A stretch of DNA of 38,915 nucleotides, from positions 1-38,915 of the forward strand of contig JAGXOS010000002.1 in the NCBI GenBank assembly GCA_023659775.1. The letters run 5' to 3'. Within the stretch, counting starts at the first letter, position 1; each line of letters opens with the position of its first letter. Both the position numbers and the translations under genes were made by a program. The DNA is from Methanomicrobia archaeon LH_S14 (GTDB taxonomy: Archaea; Halobacteriota; Syntropharchaeia; Alkanophagales; Methanospirareceae). Shown here in pieces: positions 9,530 to 17,448 of the stretch. The notes beneath the pieces are model-generated. The model had not been told where the DNA came from. It was given only the letters and a program-made list of their open reading frames with translations, and did not search any database.

Positions 9530-10576
9530 TTAAAACTCCAACTCCCCCGCTATTTTCGTCCCCATATTTATCGTTACCTCTGCTATATCCTCGCAATACT
9601 TCGCTATTCTTCCCAAACTCTCCATGATAGAAAGAAGATGTATTTTTTCTGTAATACTCAGCTCTTCTGCCAAAACTCGCTCATTTATTTCATCTAATTT
9701 ATCTATCAGCGCATTTGCATCCCTTATCGCTTCATTCGCTCCTTTCATATCCGTATTCGATAAGGAAGCCAGAGTCCTGGTGAAAAGGTTTTCAGCACGA
9801 AAGCCGATTTCTTTTATGCCCCCCAAGCTTTGAACCCCTAAAGATACAGGGCTTTTCGGATTCATTAGCATGGAATTCTTCGCTATATTCTCTACATGGT
9901 CGCCTATCCTCTCCATGCTTTTCACTATTATCCTGTATCCCAGGCTATCGCGCTGCCTGCCCACGCCTATTTTCTTTGCAAGCTCGGGATCGCTCATCGC
10001 AGCCTTTAGCTGCCTTACGATGAGCAAATAAAATCGGTCTATCTCGTTATCGCGCTCTACAATGTCCTCCGCAAGGTTCGAGTCACCTTTTTCAAGTGCG
10101 GAAATCGCATCTCCCTGCATTGACAATATTATCTCTGACATGCTCCGTATCGCATCGCGTAGTGTAAAATCCTCGTATTTTAAAAAGCTCTGGAGCACTA
10201 TTTCCTTTGACGACTCTCCAACAACCTCCATGCCTATCAGCCTCTTCCTCACTTCCTCCTTTATCCTCTTCCTTTCTTCAGCCCCGAAACCGCTGGGCGA
10301 TAAAAGCTTTATGAGGTCATATCCAACGAGGTAATGAGCGATAAGATACCTGAAGTTGTCCTCAAAGCTTTCTTTCTCTGAGAGTTTGAGCTCAGCGGAT
10401 TTTGTCTGCTCTTTTTCCTTCTTCTCCGGTGTTATGACAAGGGAGTTATCACTACGTTGAATTAAAGAGAGTTCATCTCCTTGCTTTATCCCCGCTTCTC
10501 TTGCCCATTTTATAGGAAGCGATATGGTAAGTGTCGAACCACCTGTGAGCTGTATTTTTCTCTTCTCCTCTTTCAT
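9530..10576 (-). CDS. AbrB-PhoU domain phosphate-uptake regulator-like protein
   Basis: N-terminal SpoVT/AbrB-like KIQLTGGSTLTISLPIKWAREAGIKQGDELSL followed by PhoU helical repeats (SMERIGDHVENIAKNS, LGRIAKYCEDIAEV). Confidence 0.88.
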   Translation of the reverse strand: MKEEKRKIQLTGGSTLTISLPIKWAREAGIKQGDELSLIQRSDNSLVITPEKKEKEQTKSAELKLSEKESFEDNFRYLIAHYLVGYDLIKLLSPSGFGAEERKRIKEEVRKRLIGMEVVGESSKEIVLQSFLKYEDFTLRDAIRSMSEIILSMQGDAISALEKGDSNLAEDIVERDNEIDRFYLLIVRQLKAAMSDPELAKKIGVGRQRDSLGYRIIVKSMERIGDHVENIAKNSMLMNPKSPVSLGVQSLGGIKEIGFRAENLFTRTLASLSNTDMKGANEAIRDANALIDKLDEINERVLAEELSITEKIHLLSIMESLGRIAKYCEDIAEVTINMGTKIAGELEF

Positions 10577-10582
10577 CTTTTC

Positions 10583-10608
10583 TCACTCACCCATTATCAC
10601 TCACCCAT
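10583..10608. repeat. Two 12-bp direct repeats TCACTCACCCAT separated by 2 bp, immediately upstream of the phoU-like gene
   Basis: Exact copies at 10583-10594 and 10597-10608; on the minus strand each reads ATGGGTGAGTGA. Confidence 0.85.
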
Positions 10609-10662
10609 ATGTTTCTATATATTATAAATATAATTATATAAAAACAAGAGCGAGGCATCATA

Positions 10663-10695
10663 TTTTTATAAACCAATTCTTATATTTTAAAGGGG
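10663..10695 (+). promoter_or_regulatory. Likely archaeal TATA element (TTTTTATAAA, 10663-10672) and Shine-Dalgarno (AAAGGGG, 10689-10695) for the ARC/Pup operon
   Basis: AT-rich divergent intergenic region; SD about 7 nt before ATG 10703. Confidence 0.5.
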
Positions 10696-10702
10696 ATTAA
10701 AA

Positions 10703-12331
10703 ATGGAAGAAAGGGAGGACTATATTCCAAGATACGAGTATGAACGGTTAGAGAGTGACTACAGGCGGTTGATGAGGAAATACGAGGAGACAGAAGCGTA
10801 TAAAGCGGATTTGGAGAAACTTGTTTCAAAATCGAGGTCGCCGCCTTTGGACTGTGGATTCGTAGTGGAGAAGACCGGAGAGGGTGCCATTGTGAATTTG
10901 AATGGTGCATTAAAGGCTTTACCTTACGGTACGCTTACAGAGAAAGAAATAGAGAAGCTGAAAGAGGGTCTATATGTCTTCATAGGACGCATCCCCGACA
11001 GGAATAACCCCAGTGGATTTACCATAGGCATCACGAAGGTGTACGACAGGATGGTAGATTTAGAGGTGGGCGAGATAGAAGAGTTGAGGAAGGACGACGA
11101 TGGATGGGTTGGAGAAATATCAACCGGGAAGGGGCGTGGTAGGATATATAAAAGGCTGAGAGAAGAAGAAAAGGAGATGGTAAAAGAGGGGATGAAGGTA
11201 GGGCTTCTTCCCGGTACCTTTGACATAAAGAAGAGTTACAAAGCGAAGGAAATCTCCCGCTACGAAGTCACAAAGAGTCCCGATGTGAGCTTTAACGACA
11301 TTGGTGGTTTAAAGGAGGTAAAACAGGAATTGATAAAGAGCATTATTCTTCCGATGATAAATCCCGATGATTACTCGAAGTATGGGGAATGCTCGAGGAG
11401 GATACTGATGTATGGTCTGCCAGGATGCGGGAAAACGATGTGTGCAAAGGCGTTAGCATCTGCATTACCAAATTGTGAATTCGTGAAGGTCGGAGCAGGA
11501 GAGCTATTCAGCATGTGGCTTGGCGAATCAGAGAAGAATGTAAGAATGGTGTTCGAGGCTGCGAACGCTAAATTAGAGGATGGTGAAAACGACTATGGTG
11601 TAATCTTCTTTGACGAGATAGATGCGTTAGCACAGGAAAGGGGCATGTACACTGGCTCCTCTGGAGCGCCTGAGAGAGTCACCGGGCAACTACTGGACCT
11701 GTTGGAAGGTTTCCACGCTCTGCATCCACACCTTACGGTGATAGGAGCAACGAACAGGCTGTATCTTATAGATTCCGCATTCAGGGCGAGATTTGATAAG
11801 ATAATTGAGGTTCCAAAGCCTGATAAGGAAGCCGTGTATTCCATTGTCTCCTTATATGCTAAAAAGATTCCTGTTGACCACTACTTGATAAAGGAAAAAG
11901 GAGGAGAAGAAGAAGCGCGGGCGGATCTGGTGAAAGAGATTGTCGGCTACATGTACAGTGATAGATATGTTGAGACAGAAATAGGAAGGATAAAGAGGGC
12001 GGATACGATAACCGGGAGGTTCATATCGCAGATATTCAATTATGCAAGGGATAAGGCATTGGAGGAGAGGACATTGCTGATGCTAAAAAAAGGAGTTATC
12101 AGCAACGAGGATATGAGGAGAATGTGGGATAAAGAAGGAATTGCAGAGATATTAGATGCAGGAAGCAGGACAGAGGATTTGCAGAAGACGTATAAACGCA
12201 TAGAAGATATAGGAGTGAACATGAGACATCTGAAAGAGGGTTTTGACAAGTTTGTGCAAAGAAGAGCAGAGGAGATATTAGCATCAGGGTATGGGGGAAT
12301 GCCAGAAGAAGAAACTGGAATGCATTATTAA
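10703..12331 (+). CDS. ARC/Mpa-type AAA ATPase (Pup-proteasome unfoldase-like)
   Basis: N-terminal coiled coil (YEYERLESDYRRLMRKYEETEAYKADLEKLVSK), OB-type region, Walker A GLPGCGKT, Walker B VIFFDEIDAL, and the ARC/Mpa-like C-terminal stretch VKEIVGYMYSDRYVETEIG...TGRFISQIFNYARDKALEE. Confidence 0.85.
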   Translation: MEEREDYIPRYEYERLESDYRRLMRKYEETEAYKADLEKLVSKSRSPPLDCGFVVEKTGEGAIVNLNGALKALPYGTLTEKEIEKLKEGLYVFIGRIPDRNNPSGFTIGITKVYDRMVDLEVGEIEELRKDDDGWVGEISTGKGRGRIYKRLREEEKEMVKEGMKVGLLPGTFDIKKSYKAKEISRYEVTKSPDVSFNDIGGLKEVKQELIKSIILPMINPDDYSKYGECSRRILMYGLPGCGKTMCAKALASALPNCEFVKVGAGELFSMWLGESEKNVRMVFEAANAKLEDGENDYGVIFFDEIDALAQERGMYTGSSGAPERVTGQLLDLLEGFHALHPHLTVIGATNRLYLIDSAFRARFDKIIEVPKPDKEAVYSIVSLYAKKIPVDHYLIKEKGGEEEARADLVKEIVGYMYSDRYVETEIGRIKRADTITGRFISQIFNYARDKALEERTLLMLKKGVISNEDMRRMWDKEGIAEILDAGSRTEDLQKTYKRIEDIGVNMRHLKEGFDKFVQRRAEEILASGYGGMPEEETGMHY

Positions 12332-12337
12332 AATAAA

Positions 12338-14098
12338 ATGGAAAGGGAGGATTTGAATAGATGGCAAGGGTTAGAGCACGAATTTAGAGTGGGCATAAGT
12401 TCAAAATCACCCGGCTTGTACAGATATGCGAGATTTTATCATGTAGATGAAGTGATTCATGCGCTTGAGAATTATACTTTTTTTGATGGCACGGATGCGA
12501 TATGCTCGAAGTTGCGGAGGAGAAACGACGGCTTTTTGAGAAATGGCTCTCGGATTTACATCTGCACTGGTGGTCACTTAGAGATAGCCACGCCTGAATG
12601 CAGAAACGCCTTCGAGGTGCTGAAATATGATAAGGCGGCGGAGTTGTACATGCAGATAGGGGTGGAGAAAGCAAATGAAAGATATCGGGAGAAGCTGAGA
12701 AAAAAAGGGAATACCCCCGCATACATCCAATGCTGGAAAGCAAACGTGGAGATAGACAAGAGGTATAGCAGGGGCACGCACGAATCCTACATGGTGGAGA
12801 GGAGGAAATTTGTGGGTAAAGAGAATTTGCTCATACCTTTTTTAGTGCTTCGGAAGATATTCTTTGGAGCTGGCGGCTTTATAGCGGAAAAAGAAGGGAT
12901 AAGATATGTGCTTTCGCCGAAAGCGATGGTTTCGAAGCGGGTTCTCACAGAGTCACCTTCTCAATGGCCGATATTATCTACACGTGACGAGCCGTTGAGC
13001 ACAAAGGATAAATATCGAGTGCATGTTACATCAGGAGAGGGAGTTCGCTCTGAGGTTACGCGGCTGCTCAATAATGCGCTCACATCCTACGTGATAGATG
13101 CGATAGAAACAGGGAAGATCTCGTATGTAGAGGACATCTGGAATCCGCTTCAAACATTTAAAGATATTTCCGCGAATACCGAAGGTGACTGGAGGATAAA
13201 GTTAACGAATGGGAGGACTGAGTCTGCGATTGATTATCTTATGGGTTATTATCTCGCGGTGATAGAGGAGTTATTTGAGGAACGAGAGACATCTTACTGG
13301 GACAGATACGTTCTGGATACGTTCAAGAAGCTTTGTGATAAGTTCGGACAGGGATTGCTTGAAGACCCATACGTGGTGCGGCGTTTGGAATGGGTGATGA
13401 AGTTATGGGTGATAAATAACGAAATAGATGATTTTGAATATGAATACACTTCAAAGGGGAAATTTGATTACCGGAGCATCTACATGATGGATGAGCGTGT
13501 GGAGAAAGAGATAGCCGCTTCGTTTGATTTCACTAATCTCTGTGACCATGATTTATACGAGCAAGTAGCGGATAGGATAGGGGTGGAGCGAGTACTAACG
13601 GAAGAGGAGATAGGAGAAGCATTGTTATTCCCACCGAAGGATTCAAGAGCCGAGTTAAGGGTAAGGCTTGCATCTGAATTCGAGAATGCGACACTGAGCT
13701 GGAATAAGATAACGATAAACCGGGAGCCGAAGATAGAGATAGATATGGGTAGACCAAGTGGAGAGGAATATTCGAGGTTATTTGAAAGGTATCCGGAACT
13801 TGCGAGGATGCCAAGCGCGGTGGTGGTGTTTTTGCGTGAAAGGAGGAGAGGTGAGGCGACGAGGCAAGTTCTTGTACGACTTCTGGCGGAGGAAGAGGAC
13901 ATAAGAGGCTGGGAGGAGGAGATAAGCAGAGAAATAAGGAACAGAATAGTCAGGAATCCCTATTTAGACTATTTGCTGTATTCCAATAACAAAACTTACC
14001 GATTTGATGAGCTGGATGGATGGGATAAGGAGAGTGTAAAGGAGAAGGTAGAAGAGATAAGGAGGGCGGAAAAGAAGGAGAAAGAAGAGGTAGAATAA
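12338..14098 (+). CDS. PafA-like Pup--protein ligase family protein (Pup ligase/deamidase superfamily)
   Basis: GLEHEF (cf. GxExEF), FLRNGSRIYICTGGHLEIATPEC (cf. [20 protein letters not shown]), GTHESYMVER, FGAGG, STRDEP, LTEEEIGEALLFPPKDSRAELR near the C-terminus. Confidence 0.85.
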   Translation: MEREDLNRWQGLEHEFRVGISSKSPGLYRYARFYHVDEVIHALENYTFFDGTDAICSKLRRRNDGFLRNGSRIYICTGGHLEIATPECRNAFEVLKYDKAAELYMQIGVEKANERYREKLRKKGNTPAYIQCWKANVEIDKRYSRGTHESYMVERRKFVGKENLLIPFLVLRKIFFGAGGFIAEKEGIRYVLSPKAMVSKRVLTESPSQWPILSTRDEPLSTKDKYRVHVTSGEGVRSEVTRLLNNALTSYVIDAIETGKISYVEDIWNPLQTFKDISANTEGDWRIKLTNGRTESAIDYLMGYYLAVIEELFEERETSYWDRYVLDTFKKLCDKFGQGLLEDPYVVRRLEWVMKLWVINNEIDDFEYEYTSKGKFDYRSIYMMDERVEKEIAASFDFTNLCDHDLYEQVADRIGVERVLTEEEIGEALLFPPKDSRAELRVRLASEFENATLSWNKITINREPKIEIDMGRPSGEEYSRLFERYPELARMPSAVVVFLRERRRGEATRQVLVRLLAEEEDIRGWEEEISREIRNRIVRNPYLDYLLYSNNKTYRFDELDGWDKESVKEKVEEIRRAEKKEKEEVE

Positions 14099-15684
14099 TG
14101 AAGGAGCACGCAAAGGGGACAGAGGGTAAGATAAGAGGAGTAGAGCAGGAATATCCGGCAAGTGCAAAAGCGACCTCAAATCCTTCTTTGCTCGTCAACG
14201 CCGCGATTCAAGGTTTAAAAAGAAGAAAAATTTCAAGGGATGTGAAGTGGGACATAACTACCGAAATATCACAGGAAGCGAATGAATCGCGAATAGCGTC
14301 TTCGTACGGAGATAACGGCTGCCGGATTTATAACGATATGGGGCATCTTGAAATAGCAACACCTTCTTACAATAACCCTTTTGATGCCGTGGCATACGAT
14401 AAAGTATCAGAGATATATGCTTTTGTGGGCTCAAGGGAGGCGAGCCTGGCTTTAAAGAAAAGAGTGGTTATTCATAAGAACAATGTCGCGAATTTCTTCA
14501 GTCGCATTAGTGCTGGTGCTGACAGTGGCATACACATAGGAAAAGGGAAAAAAGTAAAAACCAATACATACGCCACGCATGGGAATATAATAACAAAAAG
14601 AAAAGCATGCAAGGATTGGAGTCGTGTAGAAAAAGCGCTAATACCCTGGGTTGTTACACGAATATTGTTCACCGGGTCCGGGGATGTTGTTTCCGGAGAT
14701 ACCTTTGGTAAAGAAGGAGTAAAGTTCGTTATCTCGCCAAGAGCGATGTTCGTTGTGCAGAAGTCTTCTCTTTCCACTACTGTGGGTAGAGGCATCCTGA
14801 ACACAAGAGACCAGCCTCATGCCGCACGTCAATACTGGCGACTACACGATATACATTATGAGGCGCTTCGTTCCGAATACGCAATTTTCTTGCGTGATAT
14901 CGCGCAAGCAATGGTAATTTGTGCATTTGAATTGGGGTTCCTGGATGATGCACCGGAGATAGACGACCCGGTGAGGGCATTCAAGAAAATATCATTGGAT
15001 ACGCAGGAATGCGAGTGGGAGATAAAGTTGAAGAACGGTGAGAGGACAGATGCAGTATCCATTTTACGGTTTTATCTCGAAGCAATAGAGAAGATGTACG
15101 AAGAGATGGGAGGAGAAGGGAAGTGGGATAAAATAGGGAGAAAAGGTTTAAAGGAAGTGATAGAGAAGTTGGAAGCTCGGCACCTCGAAAAATATGTGGA
15201 TGGGATAGACTGGGTGACGAAATTGGCATTGCTTGTGAATTACGAGCCGAAAAGTGCTTCTGAAGGAATAAGCATATGTAATCAATATGCATTGCTGGAT
15301 GAAAGTGTGATGTATTATCTCGAGGATGGAGAAGAAAGTATAAAAGGCAGTTGTCTTTTCAATCCGAAGGAGTCGCTGGCATTCGCAAAGAAAGAATTGC
15401 CGCAAGTTGATTGGTCTTCGTTATCAGATAGAGTAAAATATGCACTGAGTAATGCACCGGAGCAGACGAGGGAATTTTTCAAGGCTGAGCTGTTGAGAAG
15501 ATATGGATCGCATGTGAGGAGTGTTAGCTGGTCAACGATGGTGCTTAATGAGGCGAAAATAATGCTGGACGAGCCGTTTATGCTAAATAAGGCAGAAATA
15601 GGGGCGGAAATGATAGAGGGAAGAGAAATAGAGGAAGTTTTATCAGCAGCGAAAAGGTTATATCCTGATAAGGTGATCTTTTAG
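14098..15684 (+). CDS. Dop-like (depupylase/deamidase) family protein
   Basis: GVEQEY, SNPSLLVNAAI, VKWDITTE (cf. TRWDYEVE), NGCRIYNDMGHLEIATPSYNNPFDAVAYDK, HKNNVAN, YATHGN, FTGSGDV, ILNTRDQPH, APEQTREFFKAELLRRYGSHVRSVSWSTMVLNEA, LNKAEIGAEMIEG; overlaps the previous stop codon region. Confidence 0.85.
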   Translation: MKEHAKGTEGKIRGVEQEYPASAKATSNPSLLVNAAIQGLKRRKISRDVKWDITTEISQEANESRIASSYGDNGCRIYNDMGHLEIATPSYNNPFDAVAYDKVSEIYAFVGSREASLALKKRVVIHKNNVANFFSRISAGADSGIHIGKGKKVKTNTYATHGNIITKRKACKDWSRVEKALIPWVVTRILFTGSGDVVSGDTFGKEGVKFVISPRAMFVVQKSSLSTTVGRGILNTRDQPHAARQYWRLHDIHYEALRSEYAIFLRDIAQAMVICAFELGFLDDAPEIDDPVRAFKKISLDTQECEWEIKLKNGERTDAVSILRFYLEAIEKMYEEMGGEGKWDKIGRKGLKEVIEKLEARHLEKYVDGIDWVTKLALLVNYEPKSASEGISICNQYALLDESVMYYLEDGEESIKGSCLFNPKESLAFAKKELPQVDWSSLSDRVKYALSNAPEQTREFFKAELLRRYGSHVRSVSWSTMVLNEAKIMLDEPFMLNKAEIGAEMIEGREIEEVLSAAKRLYPDKVIF

Positions 15685-15729
15685 TAAAGGTTCTTGCGAA
15701 GCAAAAAAGTGTTAGGGGGTTGAGTTAAA

Positions 15730-15987
15730 GTGGGTGTGAATGTAATGGGTTTTGAAGGAATGGAAGGGGAAGAAGAGGAAATAGAAGAGGAAGAGGAGTA
15801 TGTAAAAGAGGAAGAGAAGGAATACAGCGGTGCAGAGAAGGAGAAAGAGATGGCGAGCATAATGGAAAGGTTGAAGCAGCGTGAGAAGAAGGAGAAAGCC
15901 GCCGACCTCGTAAGTAAGTTGAGAGGGAAGAAGAAGGTAAATAAGAAGATAATGCCTTATGAGATATATGCGACTTCGGGGGAGTGA
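15730..15987 (+). CDS. Candidate Pup-like modifier: 85-aa acidic, low-complexity protein with C-terminal SGE
   Basis: SD AGGGGGT 15714-15720, GTG start 15730 (alternatives GTG 15736, ATG 15745); 23 Glu of 85 aa, no Cys/Trp/His; helix-prone middle MASIMERLKQREKKEKAADLVSKL; ends ...YEIYATSGE; last gene of the ARC-PafA-Dop operon. Confidence 0.7.
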   Translation: MGVNVMGFEGMEGEEEEIEEEEEYVKEEEKEYSGAEKEKEMASIMERLKQREKKEKAADLVSKLRGKKKVNKKIMPYEIYATSGE

Positions 15988-16060
15988 ATGCTCAAATACA
16001 ATCTGCTCCACCATATAACGATTAATGGTTGAATAACAATAGCAGATACAGCCATACTTA

Positions 16061-16282
16061 TCAACTGTCCGATATAGGGTATAGAACCGGTAACAAAATA
16101 ATGAATTTTCTTCTTCCGTATTCTGTCATGTCTGACAGACTTGTTCTGCCTTTTCCCGCCGCCCCTTTCGCCATGCCAATCGCACCGGCAGTGAAAAACG
16201 CACTTATTAGCAACACCAAAATCACAGTGATGATGACAGCAGCTATAATCATATCTATGTTTTGATTTGAATGATCTTCCAC
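16061..16282 (-). CDS. Small single-TM protein
   Basis: MEDHSNQNIDMIIAAVIITVILVLLISAFFTAGAIGMAKG; single hydrophobic segment; short and unsupported otherwise. Confidence 0.35.
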   Translation of the reverse strand: MEDHSNQNIDMIIAAVIITVILVLLISAFFTAGAIGMAKGAAGKGRTSLSDMTEYGRRKFIILLPVLYPISDS

Positions 16283-16404
16283 GTTTCGAACCCTTTTCCT
16301 ATTACACCGCCAAGCTCTTCCACCATGTTATCTATCAGTTAAGACTCAATCTTGCTTAAGAGTATATAAAAGGTTTTTAAGGCATTGTAACCAAACGTAA
16401 AAAT

Positions 16405-17448
16405 ATGGCAGTAATAGAAACACTACTGAGTTTGATTCAGCATGAATATTTTCTCTTCTTCTTGATTCTGGCAAGCTTCGCTATTCTTACTAAAATCGTT
16501 CATGTTATCCTCGTAATATACCTTAAGGCATTTGCCGCACGAACAAAGACCGATATTGACGACATCATATTGAAAATAATTACAAAACCGATGTGTATTT
16601 TTATTGTTTTTGCTGGTTTTTATTTCGCATTGAAATCTCTATCGGTCCTCGCACCCTATTCCACGAAGATAAATAGTATATTTTTTGTTGGTACGGTATT
16701 GTTGCTGTCTTTGATCGTATCCCGGATTTTTGGCGTGCTGATAAGTCGGTGGCTGAAGGTGCAGAAGAAATATGAAAAGATGCCGAAATTGATGAGTCAC
16801 ATAGTTGCAGCGGTTATTTATATAATTGCGTTTTTAATGGTTCTGGATTATTTCAAGATAGAAATAAAGCCCTTACTTGCGGCTTTTGGGTTGGGTGGTT
16901 TAGTTGTTGCATTGGCTCTACAGAACACGCTTTCAAACCTTTTCGCGGGATTACATATTATCTCTGACCGACCCATAAACGTTGGGGATTTTATAGACAT
17001 AGAGGGAGGTCCTTCAGGTTTTGTGGAAGATATTGGCTGGCGGTCCACGAGGGTGAGAACCCTGCCAAACACACTTGTCATTGTTCCAAATTCAAAACTT
17101 GCGGAGAGTGCAATCGTAAATAACTCGTTGCCGGTGTTGGAGATGGCTGCGGTAGTTCAGTGTGGTGTTGCTTACGGCTCGGATTTGGAAAAAGTGGAGC
17201 GGGTCACGATTGATGTGGCGAAGAAGATACAAGAAACCGTCCCGGGAGCGATTAAAACCTTTGAACCGTTCATCAGGTACCACACTTTTGGAGACTCGAA
17301 CATCAATTTCTCGATTATTTTGCGTGTGGAGGAGCTTGTGGCTAAATATGTTATCATGCACGAATTTATAAAAGCGTTGAAGAAGCGATACGATGAAGAG
17401 GGGATTGAAATATCGTGGCCCGTGAGGAAAATATATCATGGGAAATAA
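16405..17448 (+). CDS. MscS-family mechanosensitive ion channel
   Basis: LGGLVVALALQNTLSNLFAGLHIISDRPINVGDFIDIEG...GFVEDIGWRSTRVRTLPNTLVIVPNSKLAESAIVN. Confidence 0.93.
   Translation: MAVIETLLSLIQHEYFLFFLILASFAILTKIVHVILVIYLKAFAARTKTDIDDIILKIITKPMCIFIVFAGFYFALKSLSVLAPYSTKINSIFFVGTVLLLSLIVSRIFGVLISRWLKVQKKYEKMPKLMSHIVAAVIYIIAFLMVLDYFKIEIKPLLAAFGLGGLVVALALQNTLSNLFAGLHIISDRPINVGDFIDIEGGPSGFVEDIGWRSTRVRTLPNTLVIVPNSKLAESAIVNNSLPVLEMAAVVQCGVAYGSDLEKVERVTIDVAKKIQETVPGAIKTFEPFIRYHTFGDSNINFSIILRVEELVAKYVIMHEFIKALKKRYDEEGIEISWPVRKIYHGK

Noticed and set aside
13480-13902. 140-aa minus-strand ORF inside the PafA-like gene
   Set aside because: Antisense, Ser-rich composition; the sense frame has clear family motifs.
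15712-16014. 100-aa minus-strand ORF opposite the Pup-like gene
   Set aside because: Leu/Phe/Tyr-rich translation is the expected antisense of a Glu/Lys-rich coding sequence; no start or RBS support.
16283-16345. Minus-strand 23-aa ORF MVEELGGVIGKGFETWKIIQIKT overlapping the small TM protein
   Set aside because: Looks like an N-terminal scrap of a larger membrane protein, but too short to support a call.
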